This document shows, piece by piece, positions 45,298 to 57,475 of a stretch of 64,000 nucleotides of DNA (within the stretch, counting starts at the first letter, position 1; each line of letters starts with the position of its first letter). The notes beneath the pieces were generated by a model, which did not search any database, had not been told where the DNA came from, and was given only the letters and a program-made list of their open reading frames with translations. The DNA is from Cervus elaphus (Eukaryota > Chordata > Mammalia > Artiodactyla > Cervidae), in assembly GCF_910594005.1 (NCBI RefSeq), contig NC_057816.1:25437797-25501796 (forward strand). Reading direction: 5' to 3'. Both the position numbers and the translations under genes were made by a program.

Positions 45298-45500
45298 GGT
45301 GTTCATCACTCAGTCGTGTCTGACTCTTTGCGACCCCATGGACTGTAACCCTCCAGGCTCCTCTGTGGAATTCTCCAGGCAAGAGTACTGGAGTGGGTTG
45401 CCATTTCCTTCGCCAGGGGATCTTTCTGATGCAGGGATCGACTCGGTCTCCTGCACTGCAGGCAGATTCTTTACCGTCTGAGCCCCCAGGGAAGCCCAGA
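45298..45500 (-). mobile_element. Bov-tA SINE (reverse)
   Basis: The + strand begins CATCACTCAGTCGTGTCTGA and ends TTTACCGTCTGAGCCCCCAG plus GGAAGCCC. It sits only about 80 bases after the NAV2 exon donor at 45218. Confidence 0.92.
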
Positions 45501-45769
45501 GTTCTCTGGGGAGAGCAAACTACCTTCCTCATGTCCTGTCCGTGTCGAAGGCTGTGTGCTGTGGAGGGGAGCCTTCTGGGCCGAGAGACACAAGACCTGG
45601 GCTGCAGTCCAGGCCTGGCGGTAACTCGCTGGGCAATCCCAGCCAGGCTCCACCGGCAGCCAGAGTGACACTTGACAGTGAACCGTACCGTGTCAGCCCT
45701 TTACCAAACCTTATGGGTAGAAGCCGGACCCCTGAGCCTGGTGTATCTGGCCCTTACCTGCCCCCTAGA

Positions 45770-46030
45770 GCTGCTTGTTCTCCATTCTCCTTGCTTCTGC
45801 TGCTGCAGCGGGTTTTTGTGTTCTGTCTCATCAAGTCTTCCCCGCCTCAGGTCTTTGCACTGTTTCTCTGCCTCGGTCCTGTTGCCCAGACCTCTATACT
45901 GGTTCCTTCTGGCAGCTCTGCCGGCATCTCTTTGAAGGGTCTTCCTTGACACTTCAACTTGAAGTCTTGTATGTGACCTGTCCTAGGGCTGTTCTCCATC
46001 ACTGTGTTTATACTCATTTGGAAGCTTATC
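45770..46030 (+). repeat. L2-type relic
   Basis: CTTCCCCGCCTCAGGTCTTTGC, CTCTTTGAAGGGTCTTCCTTG and ATCACTGTGTTTATACT follow the L2 3' region, with strong divergence. Confidence 0.5.
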
Positions 46031-46052
46031 AGTGTTAAAAATTATCCTGGGG

Positions 46053-46130
46053 GTGTGTTACTCACTCGTTTCTGATTCTTTGCGACGCCATGGGGTGTAG
46101 CCCGCCAGGCTCCTTCGTCCATGTGATTAT
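46053..46130 (-). mobile_element. Bov-tA SINE fragment (reverse)
   Basis: TTACTCACTCGTTTCTGATTC, TTTGCGACGCCATGGGG and CCGCCAGGCTCCTTCGTCC are the complement of the SINE 3' end. Confidence 0.8.
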
Positions 46131-46624
46131 TCTGAGGATGGGTTTGTATTGTATTGTCTCTCTGCCTGCTCCTGCTTACAGAGGTAAGTGCCGTGATGTA
46201 GCAGGACAATCCGGCTTGCCCATCACTGAATCCCCAGTGCCTTGTACATGTAGGAGTGTATAAACTTTGCTGAACTGGTGAACACGCAGCTGCATGGGTG
46301 AAGAAGCAAGCCCAACCTCTCTGTAACATGTGAAGATGAGGGGAGCGATGCGATGATGTCTGAGCCGGGCCGTGACCTTGTGTGGCCCGAGGCTTGGCTT
46401 CCTGCATTTGCCCCGTTACAGATCCCCATGGAAGCTGAACAAGCATCCGTTTACCCCACTTGCCCGTGATCCCTTCATCTGTTAATCTGGCTTGCCCAGA
46501 AGTCCTTCAAGATCTTTTCCTCCTCTAACATTCTAAGGTAAAATTACAGATGATAAAAATCAGGCATGATGATCATGCCATTCATTTTCCTGAACGTAGT
46601 GATCAAGAGCGCCCTGGGTGAGAC

Positions 46625-46860
46625 AGTATTTTGTTAATAATAGCTCGTTCTCCCACTATGTGCCAAGCGTTGTGCTAGGTGCTTTATATATATTATCTTC
46701 CCTCACAGCAATCCTTTGAAGTAGGTAATATCATAAATCCCCATCTTATGGAGGAGTAAACTGAAGCTCAGGAAGGTTAAATCACTTGCCCAAGTCGAGT
46801 AGCTAAGAGGCAGGGCTCAGGGCTAGTGCTCCTGAGCACAGCGCCTTAACCAGTGTCCCG
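46625..46860 (+). repeat. MIR SINE relic
   Basis: CACTATGTGCCAAGCGTTGT, GCTAGGTGCTTTATA, GAGTAAACTGAAGCTCAGGA and AATCACTTGCCCAAG make this one of the better-preserved MIR copies in the window. Confidence 0.85.
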
Positions 46861-47189
46861 GCCCATCGTCTCCAGGATTTCATTTCTGTGTTGAAATAGC
46901 ACAGCTTCTTGGGTTTATTTCAAAATTGACTTGCTTAGTTCTACCTATCTGTCCAGAAGTGTTCTTTTATTTAAAGCTTAGAGATAGAGGTACTTTGCCC
47001 TTCTGCCTGTTACTTTTAGAACCATCCCATTGTGAAATATTGGAAGACAGGAGCCACCAAACCCTCATAGTGTAACAACTTTCTGCTACCCTCATGGCTG
47101 GGAAAGTTAATGGTCTGGTAAATCAAATGATTCCGTTAACTTAGAGCATCATTTTGTGTCTCTAGTTTTCCATGAACATGAAAACAGTG

Positions 47190-47410
47190 CGTGTATGCAT
47201 GCTGTCACTTCAGTCGTGTCCAACTTCAGTCCTACGGACTGTAGCCCTCCAGGCTCCTTTGTCCGTGGGATTTTTCAGACAAGAATACTAGAGTGTGTTG
47301 CCAGGCCCTCCTCCAGGGGGATCTTCCCAACCCAGGGATCGACCCATGTCTGTTTTGTCTCATGTGTTGACAGGTGAGTTCTTTACCACTAGCGCCACCT
47401 AGGAAGCCCG
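47190..47410 (-). mobile_element. Bov-tA SINE (reverse)
   Basis: The + strand carries CACTTCAGTCGTGTCCAACTT, GACTGTAGCCCTCCAGGCTC and TTTACCACTAGCGCCACC, ending TAGGAAGCCC. Confidence 0.9.
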
Positions 47411-47451
47411 TGAAAACAGTAACATATGTGTATTACTAAAATTGCATATAA

Positions 47452-47575
47452 TGTAATCTTTTAAATTATTTTAATAATTTATAATTAAATTTTTATTGAA
47501 ATTAAAAATTAAAATAATTTATAATTAAATTTAATAATTAAATTTATTTAATAATTATTTTAAATGTTATTATTT
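47452..47575. repeat. AT-rich, palindrome-rich low-complexity tract
   Basis: About 120 bases almost without G or C, built from AATTATT, TAATTTATAATTAAATT and their complements, so several hairpins can form. It lies about 40 bases after a Bov-tA copy. Confidence 0.9.
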
Positions 47576-48009
47576 AGAAGACCATTGGTATTCAGCATGG
47601 TGTCAAGGTTATCTTTATCACTTCCCACTGTGATATACAACCAAACATTTTGGGATTATTTTGAGATTTTCTTACTTTGTAAGAAACATTTATTCTCTTG
47701 CCAGGTCAGTCTTTTAATAAATGAAGGTGTGTTTATTTTCATGTACTACCAACAGTTTCCACAAGGTGGCGACATTGAAACACCCTAAACTGAACCTTAG
47801 TGATGTTACAGTGAGACATTCCTAGTCTCTTATAGCTATTCAAACCAGAGCCGTTACCCGCTGCTAAAAAGCACAAATGTTTACATTTCACTTCCTGTTT
47901 TGTGAAGCTTACATTTTTAGCAAGTGAGATAGCACTTAGAGCACGTGTAGATAAAAGTGTGGAAAATGTAAGCAAACCACCCAATTATTGAAATTGGAGC
48001 ACTCTGGTC

Positions 48010-48058
48010 TGTTTCCAACTCCCTCCCGAACCCCCCGCCCCCACCCCCCCCACCCCGG
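48010..48058. repeat. C-rich tract (quadruplex-prone on the reverse strand)
   Basis: Runs of five to eight C separated by one or two bases, ending CCCCGG. Confidence 0.85.
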
Positions 48059-48524
48059 TTACTTTCAATGTAGAAACTTACCTGCACGGTGAAGAGAGGC
48101 AGCCCAGATGGCATCTAACACTCCTCCTGGTTGTGACATTCTGGAGCACTGGTTAAGCACGACTCCACTCTCTGGAAGTGCATGTCAGTTTCTGCTTTGA
48201 GGGTCAGTCACCAGCTTGCCTTTATATGCAGAGTTCAGGGCACACCATTTAACATCCTTTGCTTTCAGTTCTTTTTCCTTTTATAAACACGACAAGGTTG
48301 TAGATATTGAAGGACTGGGTCCTTTGGTCTGTGCTTCAGAATCTGCCCCGTAAGTCATATTGCTGCGGCATTGGAGTAATGGAAGAAAACAGACAAATAG
48401 CAGATAAGGTTGAATCCCTCCCCGCCACTACTGAGCTCTGTGACATTTAAGCACGTTATTTAACTTCCCGAAACCTTGAAGCACTACAATTAATTTGGTT
48501 TTTAACCTTCTACAGTTAGATTTC

Positions 48525-48612
48525 TCTTTGAGGTTTTATCTAATTAATGGCAGACATCTGATGAAGACACGCAGTTTCAGGCAATGTTCAGATGTCTTAT
48601 CAACCTCAAAGA
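48525..48612. repeat. Nested inverted repeats (imperfect 88-base hairpin)
   Basis: The outer arms TCTTTGAGGTT (48525-48535) and AACCTCAAAGA (48602-48612) are perfect complements. Inside them the arms AGACATCTGA (48552-48561) and TCAGATGTCT (48588-48597) are also perfect complements. No known element was recognised. Confidence 0.85.
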
Positions 48613-48694
48613 TCCCAGCACTTGGGAACAATGAAATGATTACAGTTTTCATCGAGATGTTTGTTTGACTTAGTGGAAGCAGCCTTGATGTATG

Positions 48695-48968
48695 CTGCTG
48701 CTGCTAAGTCACTTCAGTCGTGTCCGACCCTGTGTGACCCCATAGACGGCAGCCCACCAGGCTCCCCTGTCCCTGGGATTCTCCAGGCAAGAACACTGGA
48801 GTGGGTTGCCATTTCCTTCTCCAATGCATGAAAGTGAAAAATGAAAGTGAAGTCACTCAGTCGTGTCCGACCCTTAGCGACCCCATGGACTGCAGCCTAC
48901 CAGGCTCCTCCATCCATGGGATTTTCCAGGCAAGAGTACTGGAGTGGGGAGCCATTGCCTTCTCCCCT
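48695..48968 (-). mobile_element. Bov-A2-type dimeric SINE (reverse)
   Basis: Two successive Bov-A units appear in complement: CACTTCAGTCGTGTCCGACC to CCATTTCCTTCTCC, then AGTCACTCAGTCGTGTCCGA to CCATTGCCTTCTCCC. They are joined by AATGCATGAAAGTGAAAAAT, which is typical of Bov-A2. Confidence 0.92.
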
Positions 48969-49689
48969 TGATGTATGAGGATTATATAAATCAGTGTGGA
49001 GCCTCTTTGAGGAAAGTTCTTGTAAAAGTTTACAGCAAGCTTGTTTAGTAAGACTGATGTGGAAGTAAATTCTAGTTTCGGAAAACCCATGGCCTTTATT
49101 TTTAAAACGATGCTGGACCTCAGCTTGGTTAAATAGCTGTTTTGTGATGTCTCCAGCTCCTTGTTGCTCCTGGATATGAACGCATGTGCGCCTCGTGTAC
49201 CATTAGGTTCTCCCTAAGGTGGGACTGGCGTTCCTTGATTTCCATGGAGTTTAGCTCAGGAACTAATGGCACATGCCTTTGGTCTCCGTGTGTGTACTTA
49301 GTACTTAGCATGTGGCAAGCATGTCTGAGTACTTTACAAGAAATCGCCTGACCTCACCACTTCATTTTATTAGACTGATAAATTGGATTTCAGCTGTAGC
49401 TAGTGGAAAAGGAGTTAAAGTAGCAGACGTAAATGTCTCTTACTAAGATTTGATCTGTGAAGTCGATCCGTGTACTCATCTTCCAAAACTTCAGAGCACC
49501 ATATGGTATAGAGTGACATTAAAGGGACAGACTTAGAGTCCATATGTTTGGAAAGATTTTTTTTCTTTTCAAAGGAGGCACTGAGTTGTTGTAATAATGT
49601 TCCATACTACGAATATACCTCCCTTCCTAGGCGGGGGAAGGCGGGGGGAGACCATTTAAATTTAGCATCAGAAATTTCTCTGAGAGCCC

Positions 49690-50010
49690 TTGATGGCTTC
49701 CCATTGCCTGTGGGAACAAGTGTCAGCTTCTTCACAGGGAGGCTGCTTATGGCCTCTCCCTCAGCCGCCCTCCCAGCCTCCGCCCTGGCCCTGGCCCTCC
49801 TCAGCGCCCTTGACTTCTGCCATCTGTTACCCAGGGTCGTTTCCTGCATTCACAACGCTTTGTGCCGTAGGACCTGCCTCTGTCTCCCTGGAATTTCTTT
49901 CCCCTGAGGCTTATCTAACATTAAAAACAAAAAACCTCCTCTGTGATGCCCTCCTAGATTCCCTCAGTCAGAGTTAGCTCTGTCTCATTTCTGGTGCCCT
50001 CGATCCACAC
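49690..50010 (+). repeat. L2-type relic
   Basis: GGCTTCCCATTGCCTGTGGG, CTTTGTGCCGTAGGACCTGC, CTGGAATTTCTTTCCCCTG and TGTGATGCCCTCCTAGATTC are the L2 3' region in order. Confidence 0.7.
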
Positions 50011-50131
50011 CCGAGCTGGTGTGTGAACCTTTTGCTTGGCACAGGAAGTGTTTGAGGGAGACTCTGTTGAGGAGAGAGTGTGGTCTTAAGAGGCAGGCAG
50101 ATTTGAGATTTAATCTTGCCTCTGCCGAATG

Positions 50132-50592
50132 AGGGCTTCCCTCATAGCTCAATTGGTAAAGAATCTGCCTGCAAGGCAGGAGACCCTGGTTTGATTCCTG
50201 GGTCAGAAAGTTGCCCCGGAGAAGGGATAGGCTACCCACTCCAATATTCTTGGCCTTCCCTTGTGGCTCAGCTGGTAAAGAATCCACCTGCAATGTGGGA
50301 GACCTGGGTTCAATCCCTGGGTTGGGACGATCCCCTGGAGAAGGGAAAGGCTCCCCACTCCAGTATTCTGGCCTAGAGGATTTGGGAATCCAGTATTCTG
50401 GAATCTGGAATACAGAATCCAGTATTCTGGCCTGGAGAATGCAGGAGACCTGGGTTCAAACCCTGGGTTGGGAATATCCCCTGGAGAAGAGAAAGGCTAC
50501 CCACTCCAGTAATCTGGTCTGGAGAATTCCATGGACTGTATAGTCCATGGGGTCACAAAGAGTCAGACACGACTGAGTGGCTTTCACTTCTG
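50132..50592 (+). mobile_element. Composite Bov-tA SINE cluster
   Basis: One unit runs from GGGCTTCCCTCATAGCTCAA to CCACTCCAATATTCTTGG. A second head CTTCCCTTGTGGCTCAGCTG follows at once and reaches CCACTCCAGTATTCTGGCC. Then a garbled stretch repeats CCAGTATTCTGG three times, and a third partial body (GCAGGAGACCTGGGTTCAAA) runs to GACACGACTGAGTGGC. It looks like SINE-into-SINE insertion followed by unequal exchange. Confidence 0.88.
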
Positions 50593-51295
50593 CCAAATGA
50601 ACTCAGAACAAGTTTTCATTTGAGAATTAGACATAGACCTTGAGGATCACCTGGAAGAGTCCGGGATACTCAAGAAACATCATGTACAATGTCCTCCAGC
50701 AAACACAGAACTCCCAGAAGGCAGATGGTGCCCATTATTTGTTTCAGATTCTAGCACAAGTAGGAATGTAACAAATATTTTGTGAATGGTCTGTCTTTCA
50801 TGCCTACCCTCACGGGACCCTGGGCTTATATAACTTGCCACCACCAGCTGTGAAAGGCAGTCATTCTATTTACAGAATACTTAAGAGAAAATCAGTTTAG
50901 CCTCTGGTATTTCTTTTCGGTGCAATGCGTAGCTCCATATAGTGGTGCATACAGGGTGTGATGCTGTGGATTTGATTGCTTCTAACTCAAAGAATCATTT
51001 TATTGGTGTAAGACTCAGAGCTGGTGTTATTCAAGACTGAGAAAGTGGGGATTGTAGTGGTTGGCTCATCTTTGAATGTGGCCTGGCCAGAAGTCTAGTG
51101 CAGGAGAGAACATGGGGCTGTGAGCAAGCAGGTCCTCAGAGTTGGCTTTTCGATGATGGCAGTCTTCCCTGTGAGGTGTCAGGGGTTACTCCATCAACAG
51201 ATGCCACACTTGCCTGCTGGGAGACTTCACCGCTCTGAGGCTGAGGAACCCATCCTCACTGAATTCCTTATACCTCCATGGAAATGTCATGGCAT

Positions 51296-51657
51296 GTCTT
51301 CCCTCCAGCTGCAAGGACAAAATACCACAGGCTGAGTGACTTCAATAACAGACACCTACTTCTCATAGTTCTGGAGGCTGGAAGTTCATGATCAAGGTAC
51401 CAGCCTGGTCACGTTCTGGTGAGCACCCCTTGCTGGCTTGCTGTGGTCCTCCCAAAGCAGAGAGAAGCAGGTCTGGAGTGTCTTCCTCTTCTTCTAGGGC
51501 ATTAATCCCATTTTGGGGGCCCCATCCTCATGACCTCTTCAAACCCATTTAACTTCCAGAGGCCTCACCTCCTAACACCATCACATTGGTGACTAGGGCC
51601 TCATCGTATGATTTTTCCGGGGTGGGGGGAAACACAGACATTTAACCACAGCAGGGT
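51296..51657 (-). mobile_element. ERVL-MaLR LTR relic (MST/MLT1-like, reverse)
   Basis: CATAGTTCTGGAGGCTGGAAG, TGATCAAGGTACCAGCCTGG, GGGCATTAATCCCATTTTGG and CCTCATGACCTCTTCAAACC are the complement of an MST/MLT1 LTR. It is non-coding and old. Confidence 0.78.
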
Positions 51658-51679
51658 GTTTTATGCGTCCATGCATCCT

Positions 51680-52070
51680 TCTCATGTACAACACCCTGTG
51701 TTGCCTTTCCCATCATTGCTTGCCAGGTCACCTCCTGCAGGAAGCCTTCCCTGATTCTATCCAAGCAGAGCCAGTGATTCTTTGTTCTGGGCTCTGATAG
51801 TCTTTGACATAACCTGTAATGGCACTGACAGCATCGTACCAGAATTATTACAAATATATAATGTGTGTATAAAATTAAACCAGTCATCCACACGGAACAT
51901 CTTTTCAGATTGTTTCGGTACATTGATCATGAGAAACGGACAGAGCCCATGCCTGTTACCAGCTCTTAAAGGTCGAAGTCCAGTCTGTCTTAGGGGCTCC
52001 CCTGTCTTCATTGGCTAGCACAGTGCCTGTTCCATAGTAAGTAACCAATCTGTACTCACTGACTAAAGGC
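51680..52070 (+). repeat. L2-type relic
   Basis: CCTGCAGGAAGCCTTCCCTGA at the start and GGCTAGCACAGTGCCTGTTCC near the end mark an L2 3' region. Confidence 0.65.
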
Positions 52071-52847
52071 TACAGCAGACCTTCAGTAAAACAAGAGCAG
52101 TCACAGGCCTCTGAAAGAAGATGTGCCTCAGGTTGAAGCCCCTTGAACTTGACACCCTGGCCACATGGTCTTCCTTTCTGTGGCTCTGTTTATTCCAAAC
52201 CTGTGCCACCCTCAGCCCCAGCGAGCTGGACATCAACCGTGCAAGGGAAAGAAAGTGCCAAGACCATACGCCATGGGGGTGGGAGCGAAGGTGCCCTGTT
52301 CCTCTATTCCTTCCTTCAGAGACCATCATGGGACAAATGAGGGAAGCGTTTCTCATCAAGTCAGCATAGGATACAGCTGGGCTCTTTCTTTTCTCCTAAA
52401 TGTTTCTCTTGGTCTTTCCAGGCCAGACCTGAAGTCACCTTGACAGGCTGTTGTTCCTGGCAAACTGATAGGAAAGGAAGCCAAAATACTCCTTTTGGCC
52501 AAAATGCACGCCACAGCCAAGATAAACAGTTTTAGGTGAGGCTGTCCTGAAAGGCACCATCATGATAGGGTCCCTCCGGATGTGGCAGGTACCTCTGAGA
52601 CTTGAAAAAGGTGGGCTCTTGTTTCTCCAGGTTGATCCCTCTGAAGTGATCTTGGTTTTGGGGTTCCTGGAAGGCTTGGGAGTTCCAGGTCTCCCATCGG
52701 CTACTGGTCAGGTCTCAGTGATATTCGGGAGGCTGAACTGCCATGGAAAGGTGGAGCCTGTTCTCTAGACAGATCTGTAGGGCCTTGGGCAAACCACTTG
52801 TCCCTAATGCCCTGCATTCCTTTTACACATCCTCCCACGCCAAAAAT

Positions 52848-52972
52848 CCAGGGAGTTCCCTGGCGGGCCAGTGGTTAGGACTCTTTACTTTCAGTGGGGA
52901 GAGCACAGGTTCAGTCCCTGGTTAGGGAACTGAGATTTTGCAAGTCATGTGATGTAAAAAAAAAAAAAAATA
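52848..52972 (+). mobile_element. CHR-type SINE, short form with poly-A
   Basis: GGGAGTTCCCTGGCGGGCCAG head, GTTCAGTCCCTGGTTAGGG box and a run of about 14 A at the end. Confidence 0.88.
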
Positions 52973-55900
52973 TGCAGTGGTGCTCCAGCGTGAAGCCATG
53001 GGCCCGGGGCCGCCCCGTGTGTTGGTGGAACTGGGCCAGGTCCCCAGTCTTTCAGCCTCTCTGTTCCTCGCCGCTTCCCTTGGTGATTTGTACAAGTCTT
53101 AGTAGTGTATGAATTCACAGAAACCAGGAATACTTGGCCCCTTCTGATTTTTTCCTTGGTGTTAAACATCATAGGCAAACCCCGTGACCCCTGTTTCCCT
53201 GGGCAGAGTGAGCGAGCACATGGGGTCGTGCAGCGGGCAGGATTCATTTCCCGACGTGTCGCTGAGCAAATGCCAGCTTTCCTCACCTGGCTGTGATGTC
53301 ATCTGACCCGGTGGTGCTGCGGATTGATGGCTCTGGCTACCAAGATGAGTTGTCTGTCCCCAGTGGCTGGGGCGGCATCGCTTTTGAGCACGTCGTCTTC
53401 CCCACAGCGCAGACTTGCTTGATGTACTGAGTGTGGGCAATCACTCAGCCCTTGTAGGCAGCTGAGCAGGCAGCTTAATCAGAGGAGAAAGAACAATTGA
53501 GCTCAGGGCAGGGTGAAAGAAGAGAAATTCTCCAGCTTCCCAAGCCTGCTTGCGCCACTGTTGGTGTCAGTGACGATAGATCTAGCAGGCAGAGAACAGA
53601 ATGCAAAAAAGATTTCCTGGAGAACAGCCCTGCGGGGAAATGAAGTGTGGTCCAACTTTGACATGGGCAGCTCAGACCGTTACTCATATGAGCAAATGTT
53701 GGCTTAGTAATTTATGGAGAAGAGAGGGGGGAAAGGGTGGGAGAGGGGTGCCTTGTCTTCTCAGGAAACTGGACCCTGACTGCTTGGGAAATTCCTAGCT
53801 TGCTTTGAGATTTGATCCCTTCCCACTCCCACCCCCAACCACAGAATCCTGCAGGGAAGGAAGGGGAGAAGTGAACGAAAGTGGGTGCTTTGGGGAGAGG
53901 AAAACCTTCTGAAGGGGCCGCCCACCGCCTGCTTGCCCATCCTCAGCGACATCCTCCCACGCACGGGTTCCCCCAAACCTGGAAACCCTTCCTGGGGCCT
54001 GCCTTCTGGGGAGGCTCCAGGCAAAAGGCAGTAAAATTCCGTTTAGAAAGTGTTTCTGGAGTTTGTTGTGTACCAGAGACTGTGCCAAAGATAGGAAGGC
54101 CGAGGGAAATGAATGAGACGCAGAGCATCCCTGAGGATGCTCATAGAACAGGCAGGTGACAGGTCAGTGTCAGGGCGGGGAGCTCTAGAGAAGGAAAGCA
54201 GTGGTGCCTTCCAACAGGACAGTGAGTGCAGACGAAGGTGTGCTGTGAGCTGGGGGCCATGGCAAGAAGACCAGCCTGGCTGCTCTGCTCTGGGCTCGGT
54301 GCCCCGGAGCACGCTCCCGGGCCCGTCTCAGAGCTCTTGTGTGGCTTCAGTGAGTTCATGCCCGTGAACTTGGCCCAGAGTCTGCCGGCTGCATGGACAG
54401 AGCGCTCAGCACTGCCTGTGTTCCCACCAGCAGCAGCCCCCCTTCAGGACCTGTGAGCTGAGCCTTGAAGGATAAGCAAGCGGCCAGGCAGACCGAGGTC
54501 AAGAACAAAGGCGTGAAGACATATGGGTGCGGAGCGTAGTTCTGTAAGAATGGTGCCTTATTTGGGGATGGGTTGGCTGGAGATTCAACACGGGTGGGAG
54601 TGGGCTAAGGCCAGGAGCTCTCAGAGTCCAGGGAGGGGTGATGCAGCTCTGGGTAAGGCCAAGGTCCCGGGAATGGGCACATGGGGTCAGAGAGACTCTC
54701 TCCTAAAACTCCGCCTGACCTAGGGGCATGGAGGCGCCGGAGAGTCAAGGCCAGCTCCCAGGCTGCGGCCTGCGCTGCACCATCTGAAATAGCTGATGTC
54801 TGTCCATCCTTTGCCAGTTGCCCTCTTGCCTCTTGGCACCGCTCACTGCCCTTAGACTGTCTCAGGCCTCCAGGCCACCCCCGGACCAGGGCCGGCTGAA
54901 TGTTTCAGCAGAGTATGTGGCAGCCTCTGGAATGTAATTCCTGGGCTTTAGGAAAACCCCACTCCCACAGCCTTCCAATTCCTGCCCTGGGGAAGCTCTG
55001 GGCCCAGAGGGGAGGCTGACCTGTGCTCAATAGTTAAGTCTAACCCAAGACAGATGGTGGTAAATGTTCACATTGGGAGGCAAGACGTGGGGGGTCTGAC
55101 AATAGGGCAGGCCCCGAGGGGACCTCTTCTGTTTCACTTTCTTCTCTGGGGAGCGGGCTTCCCTCATCTACAGGTGAGAATATTAACGCCTGGAGTTGCA
55201 GTGACCGATTGAATGAGGTGACATGCGCAATGCTGCTAGACCCTTCCACATCCTTCTCATAATAGTGATGGTGTTGCCCAGATTAAATGGGATAGGATGC
55301 ACGTATAATACCCAGTTCAGAGCCTGATGCGGGGTAACAGTACACACTCTATCCCATTCCCTTCTACCCTTCTGTTGGAACAGACTTCCTGCCCTTCACA
55401 GGGCTCTTCATCGGTGAGCATCATCAATGCAGCCGCTTTGGCCTTATTCACATCAGCCCCACATATCCAACCAAGAGAAAGTCTCCATTAATCTGTGCGC
55501 CAAAGAGATTGCATTTTAATTATTTCAAGTCAACAAATTTTTAACAAGAATCTCCTCCATCCCAGGCTTTGCTCTGGGGTGTCTGACTGACAGGATCAGT
55601 TCTCAGGCTGACCATTTGGTGCTCCTTCTTTTGCGATCTCACTTTTGACCAATATAGGTCCTTGTCAGGATAAAGCGGGGACTATGAGCTCACAGTTACC
55701 AAAGGATGCTTACACATGCAGGAAAAACATATGCCAGCTCTGCAGCTCTCGATGGATGATGGAGTAGGGGCTAATGTATATCACACATCTTCTGTGTGCC
55801 TGGTACTATATATAACCCTTGAACTTTATAGGATGTTTTCATAATAAGAAAAATGAAGAGCCAAGAGGCTTGTCGTTAACTTCATTGATTCTAAGCCCAT

Positions 55901-56077
55901 GAGCGAGATTTGTAAGCGATGGCTGCCCTCCTCTTCTTTCCCTTTGAGTGCCGGCATTTCACCGTGACCTTGGTTCCCCTGTTTGTTCTGGTGGAGTATT
56001 TTCTGCTTTCTTCAGGACTGCCTTCTCAGGTAGAGTCTCAGGCTCCTCTTTCTCTCCTCAGTGCTTTGCAAAGGTTC
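52973..56077. other. Intronic stretch with no recognised element
   Basis: About 3.1 kb. Parts of 54050-54560 (ACCAGAGACTGTGCCAAAG, TTGAAGGATAAGCAAGC) read like a very old interspersed repeat without a clear family. Many overlapping short open frames on both strands reflect the moderate GC and show no recognisable protein or usable NAV2 splice frame. Confidence 0.55.
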
Positions 56078-56440
56078 CTTTTTTTAAAAAAAAAATTGTT
56101 CATTTGTTTGCTTATTTTTGGCCTTGCTGGGTTGTTGCTGCTGTGTGCGGACTTTCTCCAGTTGCGGTGAGCAGGGCCTCCTCTCTAGTTGTGATGCACG
56201 GGCTTCTCATTGTGGTGGCTTTTCTTGTTGGGGAGCACAGGCTCTACAGTGAGCCGGCTTCAGTAGTTGCAGCACGTGGGCTCGGGAGTTGCGGCTCACG
56301 GGCTCCAGAGGGCGGGCTCAGTAGTTGTGGCACATGGACCGACTTGCCCTGTGTATGTGGAATCTTTGCAGACTAGGGATCGAACCCGTGTCCCCTGCAT
56401 TGGCAGGCAGATTCTTGAACAATGGACCACCAGGGAGATC
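56078..56440 (-). mobile_element. CHR-type tRNA-derived SINE, long form (reverse)
   Basis: The + strand starts with a T/A tail and TTTTTGGCCTTGCTGGGTTG and ends GAACAATGGACCACCAGGGA. GACTAGGGATCGAACCCGTG is the complement of the B-box. At about 360 bases this is the longest CHR copy here. Confidence 0.9.
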
Positions 56441-57169
56441 TGCAAATATACCCTGAGTGGCGAGATCTATGTCACAGGTAGACCTGAAGGTCCTCTGTTT
56501 TTCCTGTTAAGTCTTTGCATGGCTCTCATCTAGAAAACCCAATCTTATTTATCTTTGTCTTCAGCTTATAGAGCACTGAATGCACCCTTTCCAGCTATTT
56601 TTCAAGGGCCAGCAGCCACAGAGTGGCTCTACAGATTTATGATGGCAAGGTTGGAGGACACCAAGTTCGAGTTGAGGTAAAGATGAAAAGAACCATTTGG
56701 ATGAGGTTGGGAGTATTTTGGCCCTAAAATAGACCGTATGTGCCTGAACTGAGATCAAGATAAGAAATTGAAGTTTTGCTGGGAACGCATGATCCTCTCT
56801 CACCATGCTGCTCTGGAGACATGGTTGAATGGAAGAAACTTTAGATTCATGGTCAGAAGATCTGACTTTCATATTCCGTGCTTGCCAGCTATATGAACTT
56901 GGCGAATTGGCTTCCTTTTCTAAGCCTGTTTCCCACTTATTCAGTGATAGCCTGCGTCTTCAGTGTACAGAAAGACAGAAAGGAGATAGTGTTTCGAAAG
57001 TGTTTGGCACATGTGGAATGGTCGTTCCTTTTGGGGTTTTGGAATCGTTGCCTCTATTTGCTTTCCTGCTCTTTTATCCTACTTAGAACATTAATTAAGA
57101 TGAGGTAATACCATTTCTTATTCTTGAGCACAATAACCAGATATCTGCTAAGTGGGTGAGAGTCTGTCT

Positions 57170-57475
57170 GTGTATTAGGGTTCGTCAGAGGGAAAAATGG
57201 TGTTGCATCTCAAGCCCAAAGACAGCCTAGAGGTGGAATTTCCTCTTCCCTGGGAACATCTGTCTTTTATTCTCTTTTGACTTTCAACGGATTAGATGAA
57301 GCCCACCCATATTTTGGAGCATAATCTGCTCTATTCAAAATTTACTAGTTTAAATGTTGATCCCCTCTAAAAAGCAGCTTCACAGCAGTATCTAGGCTAA
57401 TATTTCCCCAAGTGTCTACGTATCACAGCCTAGCCAAGTTGACCCATAAAATTAGCCATTACAGTCTGCCAGCAG
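57170..57475. mobile_element. ERVL-type LTR relic
   Basis: GTGTATTAGGGTTCGTCAGAG at one end, then CAACGGATTAGATGAAGCCC, ACCCATATTTTGGAG, AAATGTTGATCCCCTCTAAAA and CCAAGTTGACCCATAAAATT, which together match an old mammalian LTR of the MLT2/MaLR kind. Confidence 0.6.

Noticed and set aside
36890..50592. Regularly recurring similar sequences that could suggest an array
   Set aside because: These are independent SINE insertions on both strands with irregular spacing. CRISPR is not relevant in this genome.
966..56440. tRNA-like heads (A and B boxes) of many SINEs
   Set aside because: They belong to Bov-tA and CHR elements and are not tRNA genes. None folds to a complete tRNA by eye.
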